Source: Asticcacaulis sp. EMRT-3 (lineage in GTDB: Bacteria; Pseudomonadota; Alphaproteobacteria; Caulobacterales; Caulobacteraceae). From it: 64,000 nt of DNA. The position numbers and the translations under genes were made by a program. The stretch lies in the NCBI RefSeq assembly GCF_030027245.1, contig NZ_JASERT010000001.1:388501-452500 (forward strand), in the 5' to 3' direction. Of this stretch, positions 1-9,656 are shown piece by piece. The first letter of the stretch is position 1, and each line of letters starts with the position of its first letter. The notes beneath the pieces are model-generated. The model saw only the letters and a list, made by a program, of their open reading frames with translations, had not been told where the DNA came from and did not search any database.

Positions 1-118
1 GTTGCGTCAGGTGCGCGCCCGCCATGTGCAGGGTTATCTGTTCGCCCGCCCCATGCCCGCCGAAGCGGTTCTGCCCTATCTGGCCGCCGAACAGGAACGG
101 CTGGCTTTACAGGCTTAA
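1..118 (+). CDS. EAL-domain protein, C-terminal fragment
   Basis: The reading frame is open from the window edge (codons in phase from base 2) to a TAA at 116-118, giving the last 38 residues of a longer protein. The piece VQGYLFARPMPAEAV followed by a short helix is the usual end of an EAL (cyclic-di-GMP phosphodiesterase) domain, where GYLFxRPMP is nearly invariant. Nothing upstream is visible, so activity and other domains (often GGDEF or PAS) cannot be judged. It converges with a diguanylate cyclase gene, and the two stop codons overlap by a few bases. Confidence 0.7.
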   Translation, partial: LRQVRARHVQGYLFARPMPAEAVLPYLAAEQERLALQA

Positions 119-933
119 CGCGACGCCTTCTTGACCAGGAACATGGCGGCATCGGCCTCGGAAAGCCAGGCTTCGGCGGAAGGCTGTCCGGCATAGGCGC
201 GCACGCCGAACGAACCGCCGGTTTTCAGATAAAGGCCATTGTGCTCGAACGTACCCATCATCAGTTCGGCTTCCAGTTTCATTGCCTTGATCCGCGCCGA
301 TTTGAGATCGGCATGGCGCAGCATGATGGCGAATTCGTCACCACCCATGCGGCCCACACTGTCGCCTTCGCGCACGCTGGCATTGAGCGTGTCGGCCACA
401 TAGATCAGGGCGGCGTCGCCCGCCGCATGGCCATAGGCGTCATTGATGGATTTGAAACTGTCCATGTCGATATAGATGACGCAGGCCTCTTCGCCATAAC
501 GGCGGCAATCGGCCATAGCGCGCTGCACTTCGCGCAGGAAGGCGCGGCGGTTGAGGGTGGGGGTCAGAACGTCGCTGTCGGCCTGACCTTGCGCGGCCTG
601 CAAATGCAGGGCCTGCTGAGCCAGTTGGGCGCGCAGATCCGTCAGTTCGGCGCGCAGGGCCTCCACGGTCGCGCGCGCCTCATCAGGCCAGACGTTTTCC
701 GGCGCAGGCATGGGGGACTGCCTGACCACGGCCTGCGGCGCGGCTTCGGTGAGCACGACCAGATTGCCCTGCGTACCATGATCGGCGAAATACTGGGCCA
801 GCAGGCTCTGCATCGAAGCCGTGGTGGCAGGCGCAATCCGGGGCGCGCCCTCATCTGCGAAAGAAGAGGCGGGTGCGGCAGAAGATGCGGGCCGGTCAGG
901 CATGGCCGTATGGAGGTGTGAGTCGAGTCCCAT
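115..933 (-). CDS. GGDEF diguanylate cyclase
   Basis: 272 residues. The first ~120 form a low-complexity, Ala/Gln-rich region that ends in a likely coiled coil (EALRAELTDLRAQLAQQALH). No membrane segment or known sensor domain is seen there. The rest is a GGDEF domain with DVLTPTLNRRAF at its start, metal-binding IDMDSF, and an intact active-site loop RMGGDEF. An RxxD (REGD) lies just ahead of the loop, as in the product-inhibition I-site. The expected reaction is two GTP to cyclic di-GMP in the cytoplasm. The ATG at 933 is used. The gene faces an EAL-domain gene tail to tail, which suggests a c-di-GMP locus, but the input signal is unknown. Confidence 0.88.
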   Translation of the reverse strand: MGLDSHLHTAMPDRPASSAAPASSFADEGAPRIAPATTASMQSLLAQYFADHGTQGNLVVLTEAAPQAVVRQSPMPAPENVWPDEARATVEALRAELTDLRAQLAQQALHLQAAQGQADSDVLTPTLNRRAFLREVQRAMADCRRYGEEACVIYIDMDSFKSINDAYGHAAGDAALIYVADTLNASVREGDSVGRMGGDEFAIMLRHADLKSARIKAMKLEAELMMGTFEHNGLYLKTGGSFGVRAYAGQPSAEAWLSEADAAMFLVKKASR

Positions 934-1079
934 TGATCCCGAATACTGGCTGGGCGCGCATCGCAGGAAGCGCGTCAGCCCTTATGAAAGCATGGAAGAT
1001 GTCATGGCGCAATGCGGCATGGGTGGCTTCTGCACAGTCTTTTTCATTCGGCGAATTATGTCATCGGCTGTGAATCGGC

Positions 1080-1107
1080 TTGCAGACAAAGACTTCGCCG
1101 CTATACT
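1080..1107 (+). promoter_or_regulatory. Candidate sigma-70 promoter of purEK
   Basis: TTGCAG at 1080-1085 and TATACT at 1102-1107 are separated by 16 bases, about 50 bases before the purE start. The RBS AAAGGA is seen just before the ATG at 1159. No operator is evident. This is a pattern match only. Confidence 0.4.
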
Positions 1108-1158
1108 CCGCGCCTTTCCAAAAGGGCGGGTTTCGCCTGATGTCAAAAGGATTATGCG

Positions 1159-1650
1159 ATGCCGGAGCCGGTACCCGTCGCCATCATCATGGGCTCGCGC
1201 TCGGACTGGGCCGTGATGAAGGCCGCTGCCGCAGCGCTCGACCAGCTTGGTGTGGCCTATCACGCCCAGGTGGTGTCGGCCCATCGCACGCCTAAGCGTA
1301 TGGTGGAATTTGCCGAGGGCGCCAAGGCGGCAGGCTATCAGGTGATCATCGCCGGGGCGGGCGGGGCGGCCCATCTGCCCGGCATGACGGCGGCCTTGAC
1401 CCCCCTGCCGGTGCTGGGTGTGCCGGTGCCGGTGCGCGACGGGCTGAAAGGCATTGATTCGCTGCTCAGCATCGTGCAGATGCCGGGCGGCGTGCCGGTC
1501 GGCACACTGGCGGTCGGTGAGGCGGGCGCGAAAAACGCCGGTCTGCTGGCGGCGCAGATACTGGCGCTAGGCGATCCCGCCCTGGCGGCGCGCGTCGAGG
1601 CTTTCCGCACGGCCCAGACCGATTCTGTGCCGGAGACGGTCGAAGACTGA
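1159..1650 (+). CDS. purE: N5-carboxyaminoimidazole ribonucleotide mutase PurE
   Basis: 163 residues, the usual length for class I PurE. It converts N5-CAIR, made by PurK, to CAIR in de novo purine synthesis. The glycine-rich substrate loop IMGSRSDW lies near the N-terminus, followed by the catalytic SAHRTP segment and the [12 protein letters not shown] loop. The start ATG follows AAAGGATTATGCG, a good RBS. The stop overlaps the purK start by one base (TGATG), so the two are translationally coupled. Confidence 0.97.
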   Translation: MPEPVPVAIIMGSRSDWAVMKAAAAALDQLGVAYHAQVVSAHRTPKRMVEFAEGAKAAGYQVIIAGAGGAAHLPGMTAALTPLPVLGVPVPVRDGLKGIDSLLSIVQMPGGVPVGTLAVGEAGAKNAGLLAAQILALGDPALAARVEAFRTAQTDSVPETVED

Positions 1651-2723
1651 TGACGAACATACTTCCTTTAGGTGCCACAATCGGCATTCTCGGCGATGGT
1701 CAGCTTGGCCGCATGTTGAGTCAGGCCGCCTCGCGCCTCGGTTTTAAGGTGGCCATTTTTGGCCCAGAAACGGATGCACCCGCAGCTTTGGTTTCGGCCA
1801 GCGCCACCGTCGCCGCCTATGACGACAAGACCGCGCTGTCGGCTTTTGCTGCCGCTTGCGATGTCGTTACCTTCGAGTTTGAAAATGTACCGGCCGACAG
1901 CCTCGATTTCCTGACCGGGCAGGGAGATGTCGTGGCGCCTTCGTCGCGGGCCCTGCGCATCACCCAGGACCGGGTGTTCGAAAAGCGTTTCGCCCGTGAG
2001 CACGGCGTCGCTACCGTCGATTTCCGCGCCATCGACAGTCTGGCCGATCTGCAAGCGGCCCTGACCGAACTGGGCGCGCCCGCCTTGCTGAAAACGCGCC
2101 GCGAAGGCTATGACGGCAAGGGGCAGGTCTGGGTGCGCGGCGCAGGCGATGCGGCGGCGGCCTTTGCATCTCTGGGCGGGCGCGCGGCCATTCTGGAAGC
2201 GAAGGCCAGCTTCAGCCGCGAAATCTCGGTGGTGGCGGCGCGCGGCTGGAACGGCGAGATCAAGACCTTTCCGATCGGCGAAAATCACCATGTCGGCGGC
2301 ATTCTGGCCACCACACTGGCCCCGGCCAGGATCAGCGCCAAATTGGCCGCCGAGGCTGAAACCATCGCCCGCAAGGTGCTGGAAGGGCTTGATTATGTTG
2401 GCGTTCTGGCCGTCGAGCTGTTTGTGCTGGAAGGCGACCGGCTGGTGCTCAATGAGATCGCGCCGCGCGTTCATAATTCCGGCCACTGGACGCAAACTGG
2501 GTGCTGGTGCGATCAGTTCGAACAGCATATCCGCGCCGTAGCGGGCTGGCCGCTCGGCGATACGCAGGCACGCTGCACGGTGGAAATGACCAATCTGCTC
2601 GGCGATGACATACTGGCCTGGCCGCAACTGGCCGCCGAGCCGAATGCGCAACTGCACGTCTATGGCAAGGCCGAACCGCGTCCCGGCCGCAAGATGGGCC
2701 ATATCAACCGCGTGAAAGCCTGA
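1650..2723 (+). CDS. purK: N5-carboxyaminoimidazole ribonucleotide synthase PurK
   Basis: 357 residues, an ATP-grasp enzyme that carboxylates AIR with ATP and bicarbonate to N5-CAIR, the substrate of PurE. The N-terminus has the nucleotide-fold signature IGILGDGQLGRML. The central ATP-grasp part has KTRREGYDGKGQ and later NEIAPRVHNSGHWT, both hallmarks of PurK. It overlaps purE by one base upstream and the next gene by one base downstream (TGATG both times), so purE-purK-YciI form a tight operon. Confidence 0.97.
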   Translation: MTNILPLGATIGILGDGQLGRMLSQAASRLGFKVAIFGPETDAPAALVSASATVAAYDDKTALSAFAAACDVVTFEFENVPADSLDFLTGQGDVVAPSSRALRITQDRVFEKRFAREHGVATVDFRAIDSLADLQAALTELGAPALLKTRREGYDGKGQVWVRGAGDAAAAFASLGGRAAILEAKASFSREISVVAARGWNGEIKTFPIGENHHVGGILATTLAPARISAKLAAEAETIARKVLEGLDYVGVLAVELFVLEGDRLVLNEIAPRVHNSGHWTQTGCWCDQFEQHIRAVAGWPLGDTQARCTVEMTNLLGDDILAWPQLAAEPNAQLHVYGKAEPRPGRKMGHINRVKA

Positions 2724-3007
2724 TGTTCATACTCTCCCTGACCTATAAGGTGCCGCTCGATGTCGTCGATCAGCATCTCGAAGCCCATGTGAACTGGCTG
2801 AAGGCCGGTTATGCGGCGGGGATGTTCCTCGCTTCGGGCCGCAAGGTGCCGCGCTCCGGCGGGATGATCTTCGCCAAAGGCACGCGCGCCGAGGTCGAGG
2901 CCTGTGTCCGCCTTGATCCGTTTGCGCTCAATGGTGTGGCCGACTACACCCTGATCGAGGTCAATCTGACCATGACCGCCGACGGTCTGGAAGGGCTGAA
3001 GGACTAA
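2723..3007 (+). CDS. YciI-like family protein
   Basis: 94 residues resembling the YciI/dimeric alpha-beta barrel family. It has a beta strand at the start (MFILSLTY), a conserved histidine in HLEAHVNWLKAGY and a glycine-rich turn after ASGRKVPRSGG. These proteins are small cytosolic dimers whose chemistry is mostly unproven. The start codon overlaps the purK stop by one base, so it is co-translated with the purine genes, though a direct role in purine synthesis is not implied by the family. Confidence 0.8.
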   Translation: MFILSLTYKVPLDVVDQHLEAHVNWLKAGYAAGMFLASGRKVPRSGGMIFAKGTRAEVEACVRLDPFALNGVADYTLIEVNLTMTADGLEGLKD

Positions 3008-3027
3008 ACAATAAGAGCCGTGTGACT

Positions 3028-4701
3028 TTACGCCGCGCGCAGGCGTTCGACGAAACCGGCCACTTCGGTATGCAGGTCTTCCGAGCGCTGTTCGAGATCG
3101 CCCGACAGGGTGAGCAGGGCCTTGGCAGACGTGCCCGCCTCGGCGGCGGCACCCTCGACACTGGCCATGTGACTGGTGACCTCGCGCGTGCCGTCGGCGG
3201 CACGGTTGGTATTGTTGGCGATTTCCTGCGTGGCCGCGCCCTGTTGTTCGACGGAAGCCGCGATGGCGGTTGTCAGTTCGCCGATAGTCTCGATGGTCTT
3301 CACAATGGTGTTGATGCTGCCGACTGTGGTGTGGGTGGCCGACTGGATTTCTGAAATCTTGGAACGGATGTCGTCGGTAGCCTTGGCGGTTTGCTGAGCC
3401 AGTTGCTTGACCTCGGAGGCCACGACGGCGAAACCCTTGCCGGCCTCACCGGCACGCGCCGATTCGATGGTGGCGTTGAGCGCCAGCAGATTGGTCTGGG
3501 CGGCGATGGCCTGAATCAGATTGACGACCTCGCCGATCTGGGCGGCAGCGGCGCTAAGGGTCTGGATGGCTTCCTCGCTCCGGGCGGCTTCGGCCACGGC
3601 GGTCTGCGTTACCTGCGAGGTGCGCGATACCTGCTCGTTGATCTCATGGACGCTGGCCGACAATTCCTCGGTGGCGGCGGCCACGCTCTGCACATTATTG
3701 GCGGCGTCGATGGCGGCGTGGTTGACCGATTCGATGCGTCCGGCGGCGGCATCGGCATTGCTGGTCAGGGTGCGCGCCGATTCGGCGACGGTACGTGACG
3801 ACAGCGAGAAGCGCCGGGCCAGTTCGCCCATTGATTGCTCAAATTCCCCGGCGATACGGTTGCGTTCGGCACGCATATTGGCGGCGATGCGTTCGTCTTC
3901 TTCGGCCTGATGGGCTTTCAGGGTTTCGCCTTCCAGCGCCCGGTCGCGCAGGGTGCGGATCGAGCGCCACAGCGAGGCGATTTCGTCACGGCCGCGGCTT
4001 TCAGCAATTTGCGTATCGTAAGCGCCTTCGGAAATGCGCATCACCTTCTCGGTCACCTGTTGCAGCGGGCGCGAAATCGACTTGATGGCCACCCACAAGG
4101 AGGCGGCGATCAGCATCAGGATACCGGCGGCGGCGATGGACAGAAACTGCACCGAGCGCTCGGATTTGTAACGCGCCATATCGGCCTGTGACTGGTCGAG
4201 ATTGCTGCGGATATGGTTGACCATCGCATCGATACTGGCCTGAAACGCCTTGCGGTTGGTGCGATTGGCGCTGTTATTGCCCTGCACATTGGCAGCCGCC
4301 GGTGAGACTTCGGTGCCCAGGCGTGCCAGATCACGGCGGAAGGCGATAAATTCGTTCGCCTTGTCCTGCACAGCACCGAATTCCGGCAATTCACCCGGTT
4401 TGAGATCGGCTTTCCAGTCGCTCAGCAAGGCCTGAATCTCATCCAGTTGCTTGTTCATACCCTCAGCAAACGGTGCGGCGGCGCTGGTGTCGGCCGCCAT
4501 ATAAACGCCGCGCGAATCCATGACCACGCCGGTGACGAGCCGGTTGAGATGCTCGCCGCGATAGGCGTTTTCGTGCGCCCGATCCGCCGAGAGCAGCATA
4601 TTGTTGTAATCATTGATGGTGAGGAGGCCGAGGCCGGTAATGGCGGACGCCATGATGGCAAAACCGGCGACGAGGGCCAGGATGCGGAATTTGATGGTCA
4701 T
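3028..4701 (-). CDS. Methyl-accepting chemotaxis protein
   Basis: 557 residues from the ATG at 4701, which follows GGAG with a 7-base gap. An upstream in-frame TTG at 4722 lacks such a site. The order is: membrane segment at about residues 5-28; periplasmic ligand region of ~155 residues predicted helical (4HB-like); second membrane segment ([19 protein letters not shown]); HAMP domain; and long coiled-coil signalling domain. The receptor tip carries [20 protein letters not shown], the highly conserved CheA/CheW-binding hairpin. It is expected to form trimers of dimers at the cell pole. There are no che genes nearby, and the ligand is unknown. Confidence 0.93.
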   Translation of the reverse strand: MTIKFRILALVAGFAIMASAITGLGLLTINDYNNMLLSADRAHENAYRGEHLNRLVTGVVMDSRGVYMAADTSAAAPFAEGMNKQLDEIQALLSDWKADLKPGELPEFGAVQDKANEFIAFRRDLARLGTEVSPAAANVQGNNSANRTNRKAFQASIDAMVNHIRSNLDQSQADMARYKSERSVQFLSIAAAGILMLIAASLWVAIKSISRPLQQVTEKVMRISEGAYDTQIAESRGRDEIASLWRSIRTLRDRALEGETLKAHQAEEDERIAANMRAERNRIAGEFEQSMGELARRFSLSSRTVAESARTLTSNADAAAGRIESVNHAAIDAANNVQSVAAATEELSASVHEINEQVSRTSQVTQTAVAEAARSEEAIQTLSAAAAQIGEVVNLIQAIAAQTNLLALNATIESARAGEAGKGFAVVASEVKQLAQQTAKATDDIRSKISEIQSATHTTVGSINTIVKTIETIGELTTAIAASVEQQGAATQEIANNTNRAADGTREVTSHMASVEGAAAEAGTSAKALLTLSGDLEQRSEDLHTEVAGFVERLRAA

Positions 4702-4862
4702 GGAAAAACTCCGGGTACGCAAAAACTATGCGACTGACCTTAGGGCAGCAGGGTTAAGGCTTTATGATTTTCAACCCAGAGTTAGATGCAAATTGTCTTT
4801 TCGCTTGTCAAATCCGTGCCGTGACCGCACAAACAACAGGTTCGTTAAGTGAGAGAAACGCC

Positions 4863-5972
4863 ATGAAAACCCGCGCCGCCGTTGCTTTTGAGGCGAAAAA
4901 ACCGCTTGAAATCGTCGAAGTCGATCTGGCAGGGCCTAAGGCGTTCGAGGTGCTGGTCGAAATCAGGGCCACAGGCGTCTGCCATACCGACGCCTACACG
5001 CTGGACGGGCTTGATTCGGAAGGGCTGTTCCCCTCCATTCTCGGCCACGAAGGCGCCGGCATCGTGCTGGAGGTCGGGCCCGGCGTCACCTCGCTCAAGC
5101 CCGGCGATCACGTGATTCCGCTCTACACGCCCGAATGCCGCCAGTGCAAATCGTGCCTGAGCCGCAAGACCAATCTGTGTACCGCCATCCGCGCCACGCA
5201 AGGGCGGGGGCTGATGCCCGATGGCACAACGCGCTTTTCCTATAAGGGGCAGGCGATCCATCACTATATGGGCTGTTCCACCTTCGCCAACCATACGGTG
5301 CTGCCCGAAATCGCCCTGGCCAAAATCCGCGACGATGCGCCGTTCGACAAGGCCTGTTATATCGGTTGCGGCGTCACGACCGGCGTGGGGGCCGTGGTCA
5401 ATACGGCCAGGGTCGAACCGGGGGCCAATGCCATTGTCTTTGGCCTCGGCGGGATCGGGCTGAATGTCATTCAGGGGCTGAAACTGGCCGGTGCCGATAA
5501 AATCGTCGGCGTCGATCTCAATGACGGCAAGGCGGAATGGGGCCGACGCTTCGGCATGACCGATTTCGTCAATCCGTCGCGTGTACCGGGCGATCTGGTG
5601 GCGCATCTGGTGGCCCTGACCGATGGCGGTGCCGATTATACCTTTGACTGCACCGGCAATACCGATGTTATGCGCACGGCGCTGGAAGCCTGCCATCGCG
5701 GCTGGGGCGAGAGCATCATTATCGGCGTGGCCGAAGCGGGCAAGGAGATCGCCACGCGGCCCTTCCAACTGGTCACCGGACGGGTGTGGAAAGGCTCGGC
5801 TTTCGGCGGGGCGCGCGGCCGCACCGACGTGCCGAAAATTGTTGACTGGTATATGGACGGCAAGATCGAAATCGACCCGATGATCACCCACACCTTCCCG
5901 CTGGAACGCATCAATGAGGCTTTCGACCTGATGCACGCAGGCGAAAGCATCCGCTCGGTCATCCTGTTCTGA
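4863..5972 (+). CDS. adhC: S-(hydroxymethyl)glutathione dehydrogenase (class III alcohol dehydrogenase)
   Basis: 369 residues from the ATG at 4863, preceded by GAGAGAAA; the frame is open further upstream (to 4764) but the family starts here. It oxidises S-hydroxymethylglutathione, formed from formaldehyde and glutathione, using NAD+. Seen: catalytic zinc residues in TGVCHTD and GHEGAG; structural-zinc cysteines in [16 protein letters not shown]; and the Rossmann turn [12 protein letters not shown]. The first structural cysteine context is PECRQC rather than the more common CGEC, but the four-cysteine spacing is kept. It lies directly upstream of S-formylglutathione hydrolase, the next step of the pathway. 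Confidence 0.95.
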   Translation: MKTRAAVAFEAKKPLEIVEVDLAGPKAFEVLVEIRATGVCHTDAYTLDGLDSEGLFPSILGHEGAGIVLEVGPGVTSLKPGDHVIPLYTPECRQCKSCLSRKTNLCTAIRATQGRGLMPDGTTRFSYKGQAIHHYMGCSTFANHTVLPEIALAKIRDDAPFDKACYIGCGVTTGVGAVVNTARVEPGANAIVFGLGGIGLNVIQGLKLAGADKIVGVDLNDGKAEWGRRFGMTDFVNPSRVPGDLVAHLVALTDGGADYTFDCTGNTDVMRTALEACHRGWGESIIIGVAEAGKEIATRPFQLVTGRVWKGSAFGGARGRTDVPKIVDWYMDGKIEIDPMITHTFPLERINEAFDLMHAGESIRSVILF

Positions 5973-6126
5973 GCGGGTCTAAACCCATCAATATGCGGTA
6001 TCTGGCTGCATATACTTATCGAAAATTTGCGCACGACACTTCAGATTCATGTGAAATTCCGTAAACGTCAACTGTAAGCTGCGAGGTGGGACGGTGTCTG
6101 ATTCAGGACGTCTAAAAAGGAAGAGC

Positions 6127-6990
6127 ATGTTCTCAATTGATTTTCTTTCACAGCATCGCATTCACGACGGAATCCTCTATTTTATCCGTCACGACAGTGT
6201 CGCCACCGGTGTGCCCATGCAGGCCTCCGTCTTTATTCCCGATGTCGCCGAACAGCGCACCGACGCGCCTTTTCCCACCCTCTACTGGCTGTCGGGCCTG
6301 ACCTGCACAGCCGCCAATTTCACCGAAAAAGCCGGCGCCTATCGTAAGGCGTCCGAACTGGGCCTGATCATCGTCGCCCCCGATACCAGCCCGCGCGGGC
6401 CTGAGGTGGCCGACGATCCGGCCAGCGATCTCGGCCAGGGGGCCGGGTTTTACCTCGACGCCACGCAAGGCCCGTGGAGCGCGCATTTCCAGATGGAATC
6501 CTATATCATCAAGGATCTGATCGCGGCCATCGAGAGCAATTTTCCGGCTGATCCGGCGCGGCGTGGCATTTTCGGCCATTCGATGGGCGGGCACGGCGCG
6601 CTCACCCTGGCCATGAACTATCCGCACCTGTTTCGCTCGGTATCGGCCTTTGCGCCGATTGCCTCGGCCATGCACGCGCCGTGGGGCGAAAAGGCGCTGG
6701 CCGCCTATCTCGGCTCCGACCATGCCCGTTGGGAACGCTATGACGCGGCGCTGCGTCTGGCGCAGGGCGGGGGCAAGCCGTTTGACGACATCCTGATCGA
6801 TCAGGGTCTGGCCGATCCGTTTCTGGAAAACCAGCTCATGCCCGAAAGGCTGGAACAGGCCGCCGCCACGGCGGGGCAGAAGATCAGCCTGCGCTATCAG
6901 GATGGCTATGATCACAGCTACTATTTCATCCGCAGCTTTATCGACGACCATCTGGCCTTCCATGCGGATCGGCTGAAAGCAGGCAACTAG
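6127..6990 (+). CDS. fghA: S-formylglutathione hydrolase
   Basis: 287 residues from the ATG at 6127, which follows AAAAAGGAAGAGC. An in-frame GTG at 6094 has no such site. An esterase-D-type alpha/beta hydrolase that splits S-formylglutathione to formate and glutathione. The nucleophile elbow is GHSMGGHGAL. The other triad members are likely the Asp in GLADPF and the His in GYDHSYYF. It follows adhC by 154 bases on the same strand, giving a complete glutathione-dependent formaldehyde detoxification pair. No frmR-type regulator is seen. Confidence 0.95.
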   Translation: MFSIDFLSQHRIHDGILYFIRHDSVATGVPMQASVFIPDVAEQRTDAPFPTLYWLSGLTCTAANFTEKAGAYRKASELGLIIVAPDTSPRGPEVADDPASDLGQGAGFYLDATQGPWSAHFQMESYIIKDLIAAIESNFPADPARRGIFGHSMGGHGALTLAMNYPHLFRSVSAFAPIASAMHAPWGEKALAAYLGSDHARWERYDAALRLAQGGGKPFDDILIDQGLADPFLENQLMPERLEQAAATAGQKISLRYQDGYDHSYYFIRSFIDDHLAFHADRLKAGN

Positions 6991-7154
6991 GCCGCCTGCC
7001 TTTTGGCAGTCAGCGACTTGACTTTGACCGGCAAAACCCGTAAACGCGCCGCTTCCGGTTTTTGACTGGATATAACGGGTGATCCTGACGCCGCCGTTGC
7101 AATTGCCTTCCGCAGAGTGCGGGAAGCCGGCCGGGATGATTAAGAAGGTACGAT

Positions 7155-7772
7155 ATGTCAAAGCGCCATAGCGCCAAGTACAAACTCGACCGCGTCATGG
7201 GTGAAAACCTGTGGGGCCGTCCCAAGTCCCCCGTCAACAAGCGCTCTTACGGCCCCGGCCAGCATGGTCAGCGCCGCAAGCAGAAGACCTCGGACTTCGG
7301 CCTGCAACTGAAGGCCAAGCAAAAGCTGAAGGGCTATTACGGTAACATCACCGAAAAGCAATTCCTGCGCACCTATGAAGAGGCTGATCGCCGCAAGGGC
7401 AATACCTCGGAAAACCTGATCTCGCTGCTCGAATCGCGCCTCGATGCGCTCGTTTACCGCGCCAAGTTCGTGCCGACCGTGTGGGCGGCCCGTCAGTTCG
7501 TCAACCACGGCCACGTTCTGGTCAATGGCAAGCGCGTCAACATCCCTTCTTATCGCGTCAAGCCGGACGATGTTGTCGAGGTGCGTGAGCGTTCGCGCAA
7601 TATGGCGCTGGTGCTCGAAGCCCTGCAATCGCCCGAGCGCGACGTGCCGGATTATATCGAACTCGACGCCAAGGCCATGAAGGCCCGCTACATCCGTATG
7701 CCCGAACTGGCCGAAGTGCCGTATCCGGTCAAGATGGAACCGAACCTGGTCGTCGAATATTATTCGTCGTAA
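7155..7772 (+). CDS. rpsD: 30S ribosomal protein S4
   Basis: 205 residues, full length. S4 is a primary 16S rRNA-binding protein that nucleates assembly of the 30S body. The N-terminus [20 protein letters not shown] is of the alphaproteobacterial type. The C-terminal half holds the S4 RNA-binding fold ([17 protein letters not shown], then [23 protein letters not shown]). The ATG follows a weak AAGGT site. It stands alone, not in the alpha operon, as is usual for this class, and is followed by a repeat and a strong terminator. Confidence 0.98.
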   Translation: MSKRHSAKYKLDRVMGENLWGRPKSPVNKRSYGPGQHGQRRKQKTSDFGLQLKAKQKLKGYYGNITEKQFLRTYEEADRRKGNTSENLISLLESRLDALVYRAKFVPTVWAARQFVNHGHVLVNGKRVNIPSYRVKPDDVVEVRERSRNMALVLEALQSPERDVPDYIELDAKAMKARYIRMPELAEVPYPVKMEPNLVVEYYSS

Positions 7773-7790
7773 GCGGTAAGCATTATTTGC

Positions 7791-7886
7791 AGCTCAAACG
7801 CCGCATGGCTCCTCGCATAAGCTCGGACGGCCAGTCGGCCTTGCCAAGTTGCGATGAGTCAAAGTCATCGCAACTTGGTATTAGCT
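7791..7886. repeat. Structured intergenic repeat, copy 1
   Basis: A ~95-base element bounded by AGCT that recurs at 19135-19228. It holds two hairpins: a small one with GGCC arms around AGTC (7829-7840), and a perfect 14-base inverted repeat with arms at 7844-7857 and 7865-7878. In the second copy both stems differ in sequence but still pair. It sits between rpsD and its terminator, so it would be in the 3' part of the rpsD transcript. Confidence 0.75.
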
Positions 7887-7891
7887 ACAAT

Positions 7892-7925
7892 AAAAACCCC
7901 GGAAGCTCAGGCTTCCGGGGTTTTT
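7892..7925. terminator. Bidirectional intrinsic terminator
   Basis: A perfect stem AAAAACCCCGGAAGC / GCTTCCGGGGTTTTT with a TCAG loop. It gives a U-run on both strands and lies between the convergent rpsD and grxD genes. Confidence 0.92.
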
Positions 7926-7950
7926 CTATTGCTGGAATGGCAACTGCCGA

Positions 7951-8286
7951 TCAGGCGCTGATCACGCCCTGTTCGGTGAGCGCGGTCTTCAGTTCGCCCG
8001 ACTGGAACATTTCGCGCACGATGTCGGCACCGCCGATGAATTCGCCCTTGATATAGAGTTGCGGAATGGTCGGCCAGTCGCTGAAAGCCTTGATGCCTTC
8101 GCGCAGATCGGCGTCCTGGAGCACATCGACGCCAATATATTCAGCACCCAGATGATCGAGCACCTGCACCACCAGACCGGAGAAGCCGCAGCGCGGCTGT
8201 TCGGGGGTGCCCTTCATGAACAGAACCACATCATGGCCCTTGATGGTGCTGTCGATAAAGCTGTTAACGTCGGATTCGCTGCTCAC
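7951..8286 (-). CDS. grxD: Monothiol glutaredoxin (Grx4/GrxD family)
   Basis: 111 residues from the GTG at 8286. AAGGAG lies eight bases upstream, which decides this start over an in-frame TTG at 8304. The active site is CGFS (in QPRCGFSGLVV), the mark of monothiol glutaredoxins that carry a [2Fe-2S] cluster with glutathione and deliver or sense iron-sulfur clusters. Later residues WPTIPQLYIKGEFIGGADI form the cis-Pro and glutathione-binding part. It stands alone on the minus strand, ending at the shared terminator with rpsD. A BolA partner is not seen in this window. Confidence 0.95.
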   Translation of the reverse strand: MSSESDVNSFIDSTIKGHDVVLFMKGTPEQPRCGFSGLVVQVLDHLGAEYIGVDVLQDADLREGIKAFSDWPTIPQLYIKGEFIGGADIVREMFQSGELKTALTEQGVISA

Positions 8287-8370
8287 GCGGAACGCTCCTT
8301 GCAAAGGATAAAATGACTATTGCCCTGCATATAGGATAGGGGCGGGGCTAAATCCAGCCCCCCTGTTCCG

Positions 8371-9267
8371 TCAGCGTCCGCTATTGGCCAGCGGTTCGTT
8401 GAAGCGCGCCATCTCGATCTGGGCGGGCACTGAGGAGGGCAGGTGGCGTTCGGGCACCTCGGCCAGGGCCTCGACCTGTTCGGGCGTATCGGCGTCGATG
8501 AAGACGCAGGACAGGGTGGGTTGCGACAGGGCGTAGCCGAGGCACAGGGCTTCGGGCGTCCAGTCGGCCGTCTGGTGCAGGAAAGAATGCGTGCCCATGC
8601 CGGCCAAAGGATTTTTCGGCTTGGCGAACCAGCCACCACGCGCCGCCTTGGGCACCACATCCGTGGCCTTGCGATAGGCTTCGGGAAAGAAGTCGGAGGC
8701 GATGACATTCATCTCATGCTGCACGGCGCGGTCGATCTGGCGGCGCTTGTCCCAGCTTGAATCGATGTCGAAGCTCGTTTCGATGACGCTGAACCGGCCG
8801 CTTTCGATCAGGGCGGGAATATCGCCCGTAGCCCCGCGCGCCCCGATATGGCGCAGCATACGCGCCTTTTGCAGGCTTTTCAGGAAGTCGAAGCTTTCGG
8901 GCGGAATATCCAGCGCGCCCGGTGAGGCGAACATCAGAAGATCGAGCCAGTGCAGGCCTGAATCCTTGATCGCGGAGCGCAGGCGTTCTTTCAGGGGCGC
9001 CAGGCTGTAATCGGCGGCCTGGCCCGGATCATGGGCATTGACGCTGATAAACAGGAGCTTGCGTTCGACCACGCCAAACACATCAGCCGCCATGCGCAGA
9101 AATTCAGGCGAGGTAGAATCGAAATGATAGGTATTGATGCCGTTTTCGAGCGCCGCCACCACCAGTTTCTGCATCAGGTTGCGGTTTTGACCAAGCCGTT
9201 CCTGCGACAGGCGCAGGCCGACCGTCGAAAGTGCGATGCCGGATCGTCCGAAAGGGCGATAGCGCAT
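8371..9267 (-). CDS. Aldo/keto reductase-like protein lacking the catalytic tetrad
   Basis: 298 residues with the outline of an aldo/keto reductase barrel: MRYRPFGRSGIALSTVGL at the start, then NGINTYHFDST, SGLHWLDLLMF, and a barrel end resembling ALSQPTLSCVFIDADTPEQVEAL. Of the family tetrad (Asp, Tyr, Lys, His) only the Asp in YHFDST is recognisable. The Tyr of the usual DTAxxYG is replaced (STSPEF). The Lys position reads KLLFISVNAHD without the usual TK. The His after the DL motif is missing (LLMFAS). It may bind a ligand or NADPH without reductase activity. It lies just upstream of grxD, with an 84-base gap. Confidence 0.75.
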   Translation of the reverse strand: MRYRPFGRSGIALSTVGLRLSQERLGQNRNLMQKLVVAALENGINTYHFDSTSPEFLRMAADVFGVVERKLLFISVNAHDPGQAADYSLAPLKERLRSAIKDSGLHWLDLLMFASPGALDIPPESFDFLKSLQKARMLRHIGARGATGDIPALIESGRFSVIETSFDIDSSWDKRRQIDRAVQHEMNVIASDFFPEAYRKATDVVPKAARGGWFAKPKNPLAGMGTHSFLHQTADWTPEALCLGYALSQPTLSCVFIDADTPEQVEALAEVPERHLPSSVPAQIEMARFNEPLANSGR

Positions 9268-9656
9268 AGCTCAGCGCGCTCCCACGAGAAGATGGGGCCA
9301 TCTTGAATTCAGGCTTGCCGGGTATCGCATTCCGATGCAACTTTTGATGGAAATCGTTGAAATAACACGCTTTGAGGAATACAGGGTTGCGGTTAACACT
9401 TATGTCAAATCTTGCGGGCGAACCGGTTAAGAGAGGTTTAAAACCTGTCCCAAGAGGTCAATTTGGCAGCCGGTTTGGCCTGCGCTATAGTCGTGTCCGC
9501 AGTTTCGCGGGAAAAAGGGAGCGCAAGGCAAGCCTATGGATAAGCTTAACCGGGCCGGGCCTGCCATCGTCATGGCCCTTAAACCGTCGATGTCAAACAC
9601 GGACTGGGCGGCCTCTATATCAGCGCCCTCTGGCAACTGACCGGAATCGGCGCGCC
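9268..9656. other. Intergenic region without a supported gene
   Basis: 389 bases between the 3' end of purL and the 5' end of the aldo/keto-reductase-like gene. Short frames exist on both strands (for example a 34-codon frame from the ATG at 9536), but none has an RBS or a recognisable product. No terminator hairpin or RNA gene was recognised. Confidence 0.5.

Noticed and set aside
9536..9640. 34-codon frame in the gap between purL and the aldo/keto-reductase-like gene
   Set aside because: No RBS, no homologous pattern, ends inside unremarkable sequence.
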